NCBI GenBank assembly: GCA_037382465.1
Contig: JARRPX010000001.1
Span: forward strand, 1 to 64,000
Source of the DNA: Anaerolineales bacterium
Lineage (GTDB): Bacteria > Chloroflexota > Anaerolineae > Anaerolineales > E44-bin32
Length of the DNA stretch: 64,000 nt
Direction: 5' to 3'
Every line of letters starts with the position of its first letter. The stretch's first letter is position 1. Positions 25,767-34,227 of the stretch are shown one piece after another. The position numbers were made by a program, and so were the translations under genes. Under the pieces are notes generated by a model, which searched no databases, had not been told where the DNA came from, and worked only from the letters and a program-made list of their open reading frames with translations.

Positions 25767-27485
25767 TCAGCCGGTCCCTGTTGCCTGACGCAGCAGATCG
25801 GCCGCGCTCTCCAGATTCGATTCCGTAACTCCCCCCAGCATCAACGCCAGTTCGGGAATGTTCTCGGGTTCTTTTAGCGCGCGCGCCATCGTAATCGTCC
25901 TTCCTCCCTCGACGCGCTTCTCCACTTTGTAATGCTGGTTTCCGTAGGCGGCCAATTGGGGGAGATGGGTGACGCAGAGAACTTGATGCTCCAGCGCTAA
26001 TCCACGTAGTTTCTGGCCGACGATGGCGCCCACTCGCCCGCCGATGCCTTGATCGATCTCGTCGAAGATCAAGGTGGGTGTGCGATCCGCATTGGCCAAC
26101 ACGCTTTTCAATCCCAGCATCAGGCGCGAGGTCTCGCCGCCCGACGCGATCTTCACCAGTGGTTTGAGTCCTTCGCCGGGATTTGGGGCGATGAGAAATT
26201 CCACCTGATCGAGGCCGGTGGCGTCGAATGCGACGTTTCGATCGCCGACAGGTGCACCCTGGGGATCGTCTTGCCACGTCTGATCGACGGCGAATTGTGC
26301 GCCCTGCATGCGCAGATCGGTCAATTCGGCTTCGATAGCCTGCGATAGTTCATCCGCTGCCTGACGGCGGGTGCGCGAGAGGTCTTCTCCGATCTCGGCG
26401 ATGCGCTTGAGCCATTTTTCATTTTCGATAGCGAGTTCGTGGATGCGTTCTTCGGCATGGGTTATCGTTTCGAGTTCCTGGCGAGCTTCTTCGGCGCGAT
26501 CGAGAATCTCTTCTATCGTCCCGCCATATTTCCGCTGCAGCGAGTGGATCAGTCCCAGACGTTCCTCGACTTCATCCAGGCGTGTCGGGTTGAATTCGAT
26601 CCCCTCCTGGTAGCGCCGTAATCGACGTGCGAGATCGCTGCATTGTTCGATCAGTGTCTGCGCGTCGACCTGCGCAGCCTGCATGCTTTCGTCAACCTTC
26701 GCCAAACCTTCGATCGCATGCGCCGTTTTCCCCAACAGCTCGGATACCGTCTCGACGCCGACGGGTGCGTCATCCAGCAGCGCGAGCGCTTTCTCCACGA
26801 AAGAGGCAAGTTGTTCCGCATTTGCAAGGCGGATGCGTTCCGCGAGCAGCGTTTCGTCCTCTCCGATCTGCAATACGGCGGAATCGATTTCGTTGATCTG
26901 GAAGTTGAGTAGGTCCGCTCTCCGGGCAGCATCCTGCTCACGCCGCCGTAAATCGGAGAACTCCTTTTGAACGCTTTGAAACTGCCGATACGCCTCGTGA
27001 AATGTTGCCTGCAGTCCTTCGACGTGTGCAAAACGATCGAGGAGATGAAGGTGCTCGCGTACGCGCAGCAGGCTGAGGTGCTCGGATTGTCCATGCACGT
27101 CGACCAACAATTCGCCCAATTCGCGCAGCAATCCCAAATTTACGGTGCGGCCGTTGATGCGGCAGATATTGCGGCCCTGGGCTCGGATTTCACGCCCGAT
27201 CGTGACGTGATCGGGATCATCGAGCAGCTCTTCTCGTTCCAGAATTGCATGCACTTCCTGGCGAATTGCGGGTTCTAGGGAAAAATCCCCTTCCAGTAAG
27301 GCGTGCTCGGCGCCGCTGCGGACCATCGTGCTGTCCGCACGTCCTCCCAGCAGCATTTCTACGGCATCGATGATAATGGATTTGCCGGCGCCGGTCTCAC
27401 CGGTGAATACGATGAATCCTGAAGCCAGCTTGAGCTTCAATTCATCGATAATTGCAAAATTCTGAATTCGAAGTTCAGTCAGCAT
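25767..27485 (-). CDS. recN: DNA repair protein RecN
   Basis: This is an SMC-like ATPase of double-strand break repair with 572 residues, a normal length. Walker A is GETGAGKS within VFTGETGAGKSIIIDAVEMLLGG. Two long coiled-coil arms lie in the middle (about 150-370). The ABC signature is KIASGGETSRLMLGLK, and Walker B is PTLIFDEIDQGIGGRVG followed by the H-loop VLCVTHLPQLAAYG. It begins 7 bases after the stop of the B-box membrane protein gene and is the last gene of a minus-strand cluster starting with ssb. Confidence 0.96.
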   Translation of the reverse strand: MLTELRIQNFAIIDELKLKLASGFIVFTGETGAGKSIIIDAVEMLLGGRADSTMVRSGAEHALLEGDFSLEPAIRQEVHAILEREELLDDPDHVTIGREIRAQGRNICRINGRTVNLGLLRELGELLVDVHGQSEHLSLLRVREHLHLLDRFAHVEGLQATFHEAYRQFQSVQKEFSDLRRREQDAARRADLLNFQINEIDSAVLQIGEDETLLAERIRLANAEQLASFVEKALALLDDAPVGVETVSELLGKTAHAIEGLAKVDESMQAAQVDAQTLIEQCSDLARRLRRYQEGIEFNPTRLDEVEERLGLIHSLQRKYGGTIEEILDRAEEARQELETITHAEERIHELAIENEKWLKRIAEIGEDLSRTRRQAADELSQAIEAELTDLRMQGAQFAVDQTWQDDPQGAPVGDRNVAFDATGLDQVEFLIAPNPGEGLKPLVKIASGGETSRLMLGLKSVLANADRTPTLIFDEIDQGIGGRVGAIVGQKLRGLALEHQVLCVTHLPQLAAYGNQHYKVEKRVEGGRTITMARALKEPENIPELALMLGGVTESNLESAADLLRQATGTG

Positions 27486-27492
27486 GGGACGA

Positions 27493-28035
27493 TTAAAGAC
27501 GGATCCCTTTCAAACGATAGTAAGTTGCTGAGATCATAAGCACACCATGTACGACGGGCCAGATGAAAGATGGGATCATACCGCCGAGTAGGGCTGTGTT
27601 GATTCCGCTCGAAGCGAAGTTCAGACCCAGATTGGAGAGTGCGAAGTAGCCTAAATATGCGGCGACTCCGACGCCGCCGCCGATAGCGGCAGCGAGCGGC
27701 AAGCGCTGGCTTCGTCTGCGGCGGGTGAACCAACGCACAACTTCCGCGATTCCACCGCCCACGACCGGCGCTACAAATATGCCCCAAAAACTCAAGTAGT
27801 TTAAGATGGCGGCTGCGATCGATACGGCAACGGCGGCCACCCCGAACGCGACGGGCAGATCGTGCCGTCGTGCTGTTTCAAAAATCTTCTGCTGTCCTTG
27901 AATGCACGATCGGCAGCGGTAACCGACAGGTGTCTGCACGGCACAAGATGCGCAAATCGGTTGATTGCAGCGATTGCAGCGCAGCCTGGTTTCCCGGTTC
28001 GGATGGTTGACGCATACCATTACCTGGCCACTCAT
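27493..28035 (-). CDS. B-box-type zinc finger membrane protein
   Basis: The start is ATG 28035, overlapping the nadK stop (TAATG), with GGAG upstream. The 180-residue protein begins with a zinc-binding B-box-like module: CVNHPNRETRLRC, C-x2-C, PICASC and GYRCRSC. It is followed by three or four hydrophobic segments with the basic loop RWFTRRRRSQR between them. Proteins of this layout are common in Chloroflexota and usually annotated only as B-box or rhomboid-adjacent membrane proteins; function is unknown. It is co-transcribed with nadK and recN. Confidence 0.8.
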   Translation of the reverse strand: MSGQVMVCVNHPNRETRLRCNRCNQPICASCAVQTPVGYRCRSCIQGQQKIFETARRHDLPVAFGVAAVAVSIAAAILNYLSFWGIFVAPVVGGGIAEVVRWFTRRRRSQRLPLAAAIGGGVGVAAYLGYFALSNLGLNFASSGINTALLGGMIPSFIWPVVHGVLMISATYYRLKGIRL

Positions 28036-28904
28036 TATGCGGCTCCTGCGGATGGGTTCCTGTTCATGTGCATCGTCAGATTGCGGTAGAAATAATCCGC
28101 GTCTTCGAAACGCACGAAGTAGATTGAGTGTTCGCTTGCGCACACCTCGACTTGATCGCCGTCCTGCAGCGGAATCGGCGCTTGACCGTCGATACTGAGT
28201 GCACCTTGATGATCCATGTGGATCTCGACGCGCACCCAGGAACCTTCCGACAAAACGACGGCTCGGTCGACGGACAGATGTGGCGCTACAGGAACGATCA
28301 GTACGTTGCGAAGCTCCGGGGGCAAGATGGGCCCGCCTGCCGCAAGTGCATAGGCCGTGGAACCGGTTGGGGTAGCGATGATCACACCGTCGGCGACGTA
28401 GGTCGTAAGATGATGGCCGTCGATTTCGGTGTTAAGAATCACCGGTCGGGTCATTTCACCTCTACCGATGAAGGCCTCGTTGAGCAATTCCCAGGAACCC
28501 TGCGTCTCGCCTGCGCGCACGTGGCTGGCACGCAGCATCATGCGCTCTTCCAGGCGATACTCTCCCGCCAGAACCCGGTCCACAGCCGGCTTCCAATTAT
28601 CGTGAGGGGCTTCCGTGAGGAAACCCAGGTGTCCAAGTTTGATTCCCAAAATGGGCACGTGAGGAGCCGCACAGAGGTGACTGGCGCGCAGCATCGTCCC
28701 ATCACCGCCGACGGCAACAAGTAGGTCGACGCCGCCTTTCAAGACAACGTTGCGCATTTCTTCATCGTAGAGACCGGCGGAGGTCGTCGTTACGTCGCGG
28801 GCTGCGAGGTATGCGGAGATTTCGTCCGCCAGTTCTCCCGCCGCTTCAACGGTCGGATGCGAGGCGATGGCAACGCGTTGCGGAATAAATGCATCTAGAG
28901 TCAT
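28035..28904 (-). CDS. nadK: NAD kinase
   Basis: It phosphorylates NAD to NADP. From ATG 28904 (MTLDAFIPQRVAIASHP) the protein has 289 residues. Family motifs are VAVGGDGTMLRAS (GGDG, residues around 70-75), GHLGFLTE, LLNEAFIGRGE (NE-D/A motif), and VIIATPTGSTAYALAAGGPIL. The frame is open further upstream to 28988, but a TATAAT hexamer lies only 7 bases before this ATG, which suggests a leaderless transcript starting at or next to the ATG. Its stop overlaps the start of the B-box gene. Confidence 0.94.
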   Translation of the reverse strand: MTLDAFIPQRVAIASHPTVEAAGELADEISAYLAARDVTTTSAGLYDEEMRNVVLKGGVDLLVAVGGDGTMLRASHLCAAPHVPILGIKLGHLGFLTEAPHDNWKPAVDRVLAGEYRLEERMMLRASHVRAGETQGSWELLNEAFIGRGEMTRPVILNTEIDGHHLTTYVADGVIIATPTGSTAYALAAGGPILPPELRNVLIVPVAPHLSVDRAVVLSEGSWVRVEIHMDHQGALSIDGQAPIPLQDGDQVEVCASEHSIYFVRFEDADYFYRNLTMHMNRNPSAGAA

Positions 28905-28911
28905 CGTTTGT

Positions 28912-28917
28912 ATTATA
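28912..28917 (-). promoter_or_regulatory. Candidate -10 element for a leaderless nadK transcript
   Basis: TATAAT on the minus strand ends 7 bases before the nadK ATG. There is no clear -35 at 16-18 bases and no Shine-Dalgarno. The element lies 23 bases downstream of the Cas4-like gene stop, so an internal promoter within the cluster is plausible. Confidence 0.5.
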
Positions 28918-28939
28918 GCTGAGGGTTCTTGGTTTCGTT

Positions 28940-29449
28940 TTAGTCCAAACCCTGGTCGCAGATTTCCCGGTGGCCGCAGGCGCGGCATCGTCTGGGCGAA
29001 TCGTGTGAACGATCCGGAATACGTTGTTCGCAGCGCCGGATTTCAGCGAGGATGTCGAGCAGCTTGTTTTCCATTTCTTCATTGAAGTCGATGGCGAATG
29101 ATTTGTCTGCATACTTTACGATTCCATATTGCGGGCGCCGGCCGTAGATTGCATCGACCAGATGGCAGTACGCTGCCAATTGGTAGGCGTGTCCTGGGTA
29201 GGGTTGCAGGGGCGCTCTTCCGGACTTCAATTCGACGGGAATGATTCCCTCATGCTCCCGGATGAGATAGTCGGGTTTACCGGAAAGCCCGGTTACAGGA
29301 TCGTAGAGCGCGTTTGGCGTAGGATCGAGCTTCGTTGTATCCAGGTAGATGACTTTGCCGTGCGGAAGACCGACGAGGGCATACTGCCGGCTTGCGATGC
29401 GCAGGATGAACAGACCCATCACGAACAATATCAAAATAACGATCGGCAT
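28940..29449 (-). CDS. Cas4-like PD-(D/E)XK nuclease, C-terminal part of a split protein
   Basis: The 169-residue protein starts with a transmembrane helix (MPIVILILFVMGLFIL). It then carries the nuclease core: Asp60 in GLSGKPDYLI, Glu73-x-Lys75 in IPVELKSG and Gln90 in HAYQLAAYCHLV. Three cysteines close it (C155, C158, C164 in CRACGHREIC), matching the three C-terminal Fe-S cysteines of Cas4/AddB-like exonucleases. The N-terminal cysteine module is missing here but is encoded by the gene 3 bases upstream (29453-29701). Together they make one complete Cas4-like domain with a membrane hairpin in between. It sits in an ssb-recN cluster with no CRISPR nearby, so a repair nuclease is more likely than spacer acquisition. 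Confidence 0.8.
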   Translation of the reverse strand: MPIVILILFVMGLFILRIASRQYALVGLPHGKVIYLDTTKLDPTPNALYDPVTGLSGKPDYLIREHEGIIPVELKSGRAPLQPYPGHAYQLAAYCHLVDAIYGRRPQYGIVKYADKSFAIDFNEEMENKLLDILAEIRRCEQRIPDRSHDSPRRCRACGHREICDQGLD

Positions 29450-29452
29450 CTT

Positions 29453-29701
29453 TCACTCAAGTGCCAACGAGGCGAGATAGGCAACCCCGCTGACGAACGC
29501 CGCAGTTAGAAAGACATAGCCCAGCGTGCGCAGGCATCCCGTCAGAATGACCGCGCGACCATGGCGGCCATGGATTTGATTCCCCATGGCCTGGCGCCTT
29601 TGGGTTTCCTCCGACTGAATTCCCTGCTGGGTGTACCACCAAGCCCGTTGGCAGTATACGAATTCCACGATTTCCGAGGCGCGTATGTTTCGTTCGGCCA
29701 C
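29453..29701 (-). CDS. Cas4-like nuclease, N-terminal part of a split protein
   Basis: The gene starts at GTG 29701 and makes 82 residues. Residues 5-60 match the N-terminus of Cas4/Dna2-type nucleases: IRASEIVEFVYCQRAWWY with a single Cys17, the first Fe-S ligand, then MGNQIHGRHG. The rest is one transmembrane helix (LTGCLRTLGYVFLTAAFVSG). The following gene begins with another membrane helix and continues with the catalytic core. The split may be natural or the result of a frameshift in a membrane loop. It starts 3 bases after the translin-family stop. Confidence 0.7.
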   Translation of the reverse strand: MAERNIRASEIVEFVYCQRAWWYTQQGIQSEETQRRQAMGNQIHGRHGRAVILTGCLRTLGYVFLTAAFVSGVAYLASLALE

Positions 29702-29704
29702 GCC

Positions 29705-30349
29705 CTATTCAGCCCCGAGCTTCTTTTCTACGGATTCGAGTGCCATCTTCAGTTCATATTGTCGAAAACTCGTAGTCAGGTCGCCTCGCGTGCGTTCGGT
29801 TACGCCTCGCACCATGTCCGTTGTCCGGCGTAAATTGTCCGTGATGGCGTCGGGGAAGTCGATCGTTACGAGCAGGCTGTAAATTTCGTCCATGTAATCA
29901 AGCAGTCGTTCCGCTTCGGCGAATTTGTCGTGGCGAAGAATGTCGAGAATGCGGCGGCGTAGTTCTCCCGCTGCTTCACCCAGCCCGCTTAGATAGGCTG
30001 CATAATCCACATCCAATTTCTTCGGAGAGGGCAAGGGATCGTCAGCGAGCAGCGCCTGGACGATGCTGGCTTCCACAAATTCCCGCAGCGCGCTGCGCGT
30101 GTATCCTGCGTGGAAAAGATCGGGGTATTCTGCCAGAGTCTCTTTCAACATCGCGATGAGATCGGTCGCTCCTTGCAGTTGTTCCTGGCAAACGTCGAGT
30201 TCATCACGGTGCGCAGCGCGGATGGCTCGCGAACAATGGCGTATGATTTTACGCGTTTGTTGCAGGGCACGATCTCGCGCCGCATTCTTAATTTCGAGGT
30301 ACTCGCGAATCTCTTCGCCGATGGCTTCGAGTTTATCCATAAGAATCAC
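29705..30349 (-). CDS. Translin-family protein
   Basis: The 214-residue, mostly alpha-helical protein matches the translin fold family, which binds single-stranded RNA/DNA and in eukaryotes forms the C3PO RNase complex. Evidence is the C-terminal DFPDAITDNLRRTTDMVRGVTERTRGDLT, the hallmark helix of archaeal and bacterial translins, the EASIVQALL helix and the N-terminal EIREYLEIKNAARDRALQQTRK. Start is GTG 30349, overlapping the DUF3467 stop by 4 bases; ATG 30340 is an alternative. It sits between ssb/DUF3467 and a Cas4-like nuclease, suggesting a nucleic-acid processing role. Target is unknown. Confidence 0.78.
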   Translation of the reverse strand: MILMDKLEAIGEEIREYLEIKNAARDRALQQTRKIIRHCSRAIRAAHRDELDVCQEQLQGATDLIAMLKETLAEYPDLFHAGYTRSALREFVEASIVQALLADDPLPSPKKLDVDYAAYLSGLGEAAGELRRRILDILRHDKFAEAERLLDYMDEIYSLLVTIDFPDAITDNLRRTTDMVRGVTERTRGDLTTSFRQYELKMALESVEKKLGAE

Positions 30350-30696
30350 TCTTCGTCCGTAGGGTTTGAGTCGGGCGAATCCGGGGGTACGCCCTTAAAT
30401 AGCTGGTCTGCCAGGGAAGTGCCTTCTGGGAGCTCGATTTCGCCATGCTCCGCTTCGAAGCGGGCCATGTGTTCCGTTAACGCGCGTAGGAGCAGTTTGG
30501 TGTTGAAGGCCGTCATCACGACGCGGGCGAGAACGTTGGCCTGCGCGACCTGGGGCAGGATTTGCGCGTAATCGATGATGAATTCGGAACGTGAATGGCT
30601 GATCAGGGCGAAATTGGAATACGTGGCCTGAAGCTGTTGGGGTAGATTGACTCGGATGCGGCCGGGTACTTTGGGTTTTCCTGCGCTCTTGGACAT
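30346..30696 (-). CDS. DUF3467 protein
   Basis: The start is ATG 30696 (MSKSAGKPKVPGRIRVNLP) with GGAG 8 bases upstream, giving 116 residues. The core YSNFALISHSRSEFIIDYAQILP and ARVVMTAFNTKLLLRALTEHM is diagnostic of DUF3467, a small widely distributed family of unknown function. The C-terminus is acidic (PPDSPDSNPTDEE). It is transcribed between ssb and the translin gene, overlapping the latter. Confidence 0.88.
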   Translation of the reverse strand: MSKSAGKPKVPGRIRVNLPQQLQATYSNFALISHSRSEFIIDYAQILPQVAQANVLARVVMTAFNTKLLLRALTEHMARFEAEHGEIELPEGTSLADQLFKGVPPDSPDSNPTDEE

Positions 30697-30768
30697 AGAC
30701 AAACTCCAGAGGGAAAGGTTGCCCTCAGCAGTATAGGATTGGGCTGAGGGCATCTCGTGGATTTAACC

Positions 30769-31176
30769 TTAGAAGGGGATCTCGTCTTCGGATTGTGGCG
30801 CCATGCCTTGATCCGCATCAAAACCACCTTCGTCCCCGCGCCCTCCCAGGAAGCGGATGGTTTGAGCCGTGACTTCGAAGGATGCGCGTGGCTGGCCGTC
30901 GTTGCCGGTCCAAATACGCGGGTTGCCATTTTCGTCGGGGTTGAGGCGGCCTTCGACCAGGACGCTGCGGCCTTTGCGCAGATATTGGTTTACCGTCTCT
31001 GCCTGCCGTCCCCAGACCGTCACGCGGAACCAGGCGGTTTCTTTCTGCTGCTCGCCGTCGCGTGACCAGGTGCGGTTGGTGGCTACGCTGAGATTGCACA
31101 CCGCCTGACCGCTGGGTGTGTAGCGCATCTCAGGATCGCGGCCAAGATTGCCGACAAGAATGATGGTGTGGAACAT
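30769..31176 (-). CDS. ssb: Single-stranded DNA-binding protein
   Basis: The start is ATG 31176 (MFHTIILVGNLGRDPEMRYTPSG) behind a GGAGAGGAGA Shine-Dalgarno, giving 135 residues. The OB fold shows FRVTVWGRQAETVNQYLRKG and SFEVTAQTIRFL. The tail is short and ends in DEIPF, the canonical acidic tip that recruits repair proteins. It leads the minus-strand cluster and has a good promoter at 31265-31292. Confidence 0.96.
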   Translation of the reverse strand: MFHTIILVGNLGRDPEMRYTPSGQAVCNLSVATNRTWSRDGEQQKETAWFRVTVWGRQAETVNQYLRKGRSVLVEGRLNPDENGNPRIWTGNDGQPRASFEVTAQTIRFLGGRGDEGGFDADQGMAPQSEDEIPF

Positions 31177-31264
31177 GGGATTTCTCCTCTCCGATGGGGG
31201 TTTAGGTATCGTTCCGGCCCGGGTGGCCGTGCGCATCTTTCAGTTACCCACCGGCTATAGAACA

Positions 31265-31292
31265 ATTGTACTATGAAAGAAATGCTTGTCAA
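31265..31292 (-). promoter_or_regulatory. ssb promoter
   Basis: On the minus strand TTGACA (31287-31292) is followed after 16 bases by TACAAT (31265-31270), a near-consensus sigma-70-type promoter about 90 bases before the ssb start. Confidence 0.75.
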
Positions 31293-31438
31293 CATCGAAA
31301 CACCTTCGAGCTCTTTCGCATCTGACCCACAAACGCGAATTAAAAGAGAGTGACGTGCGCATCTCGTCCGGCTCGTCCCATCTCCCGGGTTTAAAGATCG
31401 CTAAACGGCCCGGACCAAATTGGCACCGGATCCTTCCC

Positions 31439-31467
31439 TTGACACATTCTTAAGTTACGTTTATATT
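31439..31467 (+). promoter_or_regulatory. Promoter of the marR-ABC exporter operon
   Basis: TTGACA (31439-31444), a 17-base spacer and TATATT (31462-31467) form an almost ideal housekeeping promoter. Transcription would start around 31474, right at the operator palindrome and about 30 bases before marR. Confidence 0.85.
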
Positions 31468-31474
31468 TCAAACT

Positions 31475-31489
31475 CCTTAACTATTAAGG
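31475..31489. promoter_or_regulatory. MarR-type operator palindrome
   Basis: CCTTAACTATTAAGG is a perfect palindrome around a 3-base centre, overlapping the predicted transcription start and touching the GGGAGG Shine-Dalgarno (31488-31493). Binding here by the adjacent MarR protein would block its own operon. Confidence 0.75.
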
Positions 31490-31502
31490 GAGGTTAAGCA
31501 TA

Positions 31503-31961
31503 ATGGATGATGATGCGCTCATGAATCAATTGCGTGATTGGATGGAAATCTTCATGCGCAACTCGATGCGCAATTTCATCCGTTATGCAAAGGAAAACGG
31601 GCTTTCAATGTCCCAATGTGGCGCATTGATCCATCTCCATCACATGGGCAGCGCCGGGGTCACCGATCTGGGCGATCACATCGGTGTGAGCAGCGCTGCG
31701 GCGAGCCAGATGCTGGATCGGCTGGTGCAGCAGGATTTGATCCAGCGCACCGAGGATCCGGCTGATCGTCGTGTCAAGCAAATTGTGCTGACGGATAAAG
31801 GTCAGCGGATAATGGAAGAGGCCATCTGTGCCCGCGTGAGTTGGTTGGATGATATATTCGATCTGCTTTCACCCGGTGAAAGAAAACAGATCACGACGGC
31901 GTTGGATACCTTGATCGAAAAGGCCACCCAACTGCGCTCTCCCAACGAATCCGAACACTGA
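31503..31961 (+). CDS. MarR-family transcriptional regulator
   Basis: The 152-residue winged-helix repressor has a central DNA-binding domain: GVTDLGDHIGVSSAAASQMLDRLVQQDLI as recognition region and RTEDPADRRVKQIVLTDKG as wing. N- and C-terminal helices serve dimerisation. It is the first gene of an operon with two ABC exporter halves (gap 25 bases), and its start is preceded by a palindrome it probably binds. The likely role is ligand-relieved repression of the efflux pump. Confidence 0.92.
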   Translation: MDDDALMNQLRDWMEIFMRNSMRNFIRYAKENGLSMSQCGALIHLHHMGSAGVTDLGDHIGVSSAAASQMLDRLVQQDLIQRTEDPADRRVKQIVLTDKGQRIMEEAICARVSWLDDIFDLLSPGERKQITTALDTLIEKATQLRSPNESEH

Positions 31962-31986
31962 AGGTTATATCGAGGAGCAAGCTTAC

Positions 31987-34227
31987 ATGCTGCGATTGCG
32001 GAAATACCTGAAACCCTACGCCTTTTTCATCGTCTTATCCATCTTGCTGTTGTTCGTTCAGGCAAATGCGAATCTTGCGCTGCCTGATTATCTCTCGAAG
32101 ATCGTTAACAACGGAATCCAGCAGAACGGCGTCGAAAACGCCGTGCCGATCGCCGTTCGTCAGAGCGAAATGGAACGGCTTCAAATCTTCATGAGCGATG
32201 ATGAATCCTCACGCGTGTTGGACGATTATCTTCTCGTGAAGCCTGGCACGCCGCAAGCGGAGCAGTACATTCAAGATTATCCCATTCTGGCGACGGAGCC
32301 GGTTTACGTGCGCAAAGATATCGCTCGGCAGGAGATCGATGCTCTGAATCCCATCATGGGAAAGTCCTGGTTGGCCGTTTCCGGCATCGAACGAATGATC
32401 GCCAACCCGTCCCAGGCACCGTCGATGAATCTGGGATTCAATTTCGATCTCTCCAAGATACCGGCAGGGATGGATGTTTTCGACTTTCTGAAAAGCTTGC
32501 CGGCCGCTCAACTGACCACGGTAAGAGACAGAATAGACGAAATTGCCACGAACCTCGGGGCCAGCATGACCACCCAGATGGCCGTCGAGGCCGTTCGCAC
32601 GGAATACGAGGCACTCGGTGTGGACACCGGCCAACTGCAGACCAATTACATCCTGCGCACGGGCGGCCTGATGCTCTTGGTATCGATCGTCGGCGGCTTG
32701 TGTACCATCGCCGTCGGCTACATGGCCGCCAAAACGGCTGCAGGAGCGGCACGCGACGTTCGTAAAGATGTGTTCAAAAAAGTGGAGAATTTCACCAGCG
32801 CGGAATTCGACAAGTTTTCAACAGCTTCGTTGATTACTCGTTCGACCAACGACGTGACCCAGATACAGAGGGTTATTTTCATGATCATGCGCCTGGTCAT
32901 TTATGCCCCGATTCTCGGCGTCGGCGCCATCATCCGTGCCGTCGACAAGAGTGCGCAGATGTGGTGGATCATCGCTGTGATCGTCGGCGCATTGCTCAGC
33001 GTCATCCTGGTGGCTTTCACCATGGCGCTGCCGAAGTTCAAGATTATGCAGAGTCTGATCGACCGCCTCAACCTGGTGATGCGCGAGCATTTATCGGGAA
33101 TGATGGTCATTCGCGCCTTCAACAAGCAGGATGACGAAGCGGCACGTTTTGACGACGCCAACCGTAAATTGACCGATACCAGTCTGTTCATCGCTCGCGT
33201 GATGGTCACGATGATGCCCGTGATGATGCTGCTGATGAACGGCTTATCGTTGGGCATCATCTGGGTCGGGGCGCATCAGGTCGCGGAGGCAAACATGCAG
33301 GTTGGTGACATGATGGCCTTCCTGCAGTACGCCATGCAGATTGTCTTCTCCTTCATGATGATGTCGATGATGTTCATCTTCTTGCCCAGGGCGGCGGTCT
33401 CCGGCGATCGCATCGCCGACGTGCTAGAAACCGAGATCGCCATCAAGGATCCGGAGCAGCCGAAGCAATTCCGGCCTGATTTCCATGGCGAGATCGAATT
33501 CCGCAACGTCTATTTCCGCTACCCGGGCGCGATGGACGACGTGCTGCACGATATCAGCTTCACCGCCTACCCCGGCGAGACCACGGCTTTCATCGGTTCG
33601 ACGGGCTGCGGCAAATCGACGGTGATCAACCTCATCCCGCGTTTCTACGACGTGACCGGAGGAAGCATCTCCCTGGACGGGATCGATGTTCGCGATGTGC
33701 GGCAGCATGACCTGCGCGACAAGATTGGCTACGTTCCACAAAAAGGCATGCTGTTCTCGGGGACCATCGAAAGCAATTTGCGGTACGCCGATCAAGATGC
33801 CAGCGATGAAACCCTGCAGAAAGCCGTCGACATCGCCCAGGCCAGCGATTTTATCTTTGCCGACGATGATGGCTTCGAGGCACAGGTTGCCCAGGGAGGC
33901 ACCAACGTTTCCGGCGGGCAGCGTCAGCGCCTGGCGATCGCCCGCGCACTGGTGAAGATGCCTCCGATCTATATCTTCGACGATAGTTTCTCGGCGCTGG
34001 ATTTTAAAACCGATTCAAAGCTGCGCATGGCGCTCGAGGAAAACACCGGCGATTCAACGATTCTGATCGTCACGCAGCGTGTGGCGACGGTGAAGAGCGC
34101 CGACCAAATCGTCGTGCTCGAGGAAGGCAAGGTGGTGGGAAAAGGCAGGCATCAGGAATTGATGCAGACCTGCGAAACGTATCAGGAAATCGCCCGCTCG
34201 CAGTTGAGCGAGGAGGAGTTGGCATGA
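31987..34227 (+). CDS. ABC exporter subunit with degenerate ATP site (heterodimer half A)
   Basis: The 746-residue ABC multidrug-type half-transporter has a membrane domain interrupted between TM1 and TM2 by a hydrophilic insert of about 190 residues (roughly 40-230). The nucleotide-binding domain has Walker A IGSTGCGKST, signature NVSGGQRQRLAIARAL and Walker B IYIFDDSFSALD. The residue after the Walker B Asp is Asp instead of catalytic Glu, the mark of the degenerate site in heterodimeric exporters such as TM287/288 and BmrCD. Its ATG follows a GAGGAG Shine-Dalgarno; its stop overlaps the next subunit by ATGA. Confidence 0.94.
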   Translation: MLRLRKYLKPYAFFIVLSILLLFVQANANLALPDYLSKIVNNGIQQNGVENAVPIAVRQSEMERLQIFMSDDESSRVLDDYLLVKPGTPQAEQYIQDYPILATEPVYVRKDIARQEIDALNPIMGKSWLAVSGIERMIANPSQAPSMNLGFNFDLSKIPAGMDVFDFLKSLPAAQLTTVRDRIDEIATNLGASMTTQMAVEAVRTEYEALGVDTGQLQTNYILRTGGLMLLVSIVGGLCTIAVGYMAAKTAAGAARDVRKDVFKKVENFTSAEFDKFSTASLITRSTNDVTQIQRVIFMIMRLVIYAPILGVGAIIRAVDKSAQMWWIIAVIVGALLSVILVAFTMALPKFKIMQSLIDRLNLVMREHLSGMMVIRAFNKQDDEAARFDDANRKLTDTSLFIARVMVTMMPVMMLLMNGLSLGIIWVGAHQVAEANMQVGDMMAFLQYAMQIVFSFMMMSMMFIFLPRAAVSGDRIADVLETEIAIKDPEQPKQFRPDFHGEIEFRNVYFRYPGAMDDVLHDISFTAYPGETTAFIGSTGCGKSTVINLIPRFYDVTGGSISLDGIDVRDVRQHDLRDKIGYVPQKGMLFSGTIESNLRYADQDASDETLQKAVDIAQASDFIFADDDGFEAQVAQGGTNVSGGQRQRLAIARALVKMPPIYIFDDSFSALDFKTDSKLRMALEENTGDSTILIVTQRVATVKSADQIVVLEEGKVVGKGRHQELMQTCETYQEIARSQLSEEELA

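Larger units (their letters stand above)
31177..31502. other. Divergent promoter region between ssb and marR
   Basis: This 326-base gap carries the ssb promoter (minus) and the marR promoter with its palindromic operator (plus), each listed separately. The middle part (about 31300-31430) shows no gene or repeat that I can recognise. Confidence 0.6.

Noticed and set aside
28940-29701. CRISPR adaptation locus because of the Cas4-like protein
   Set aside because: No cas1, cas2 or repeat array is present in the window; the context is DNA repair.
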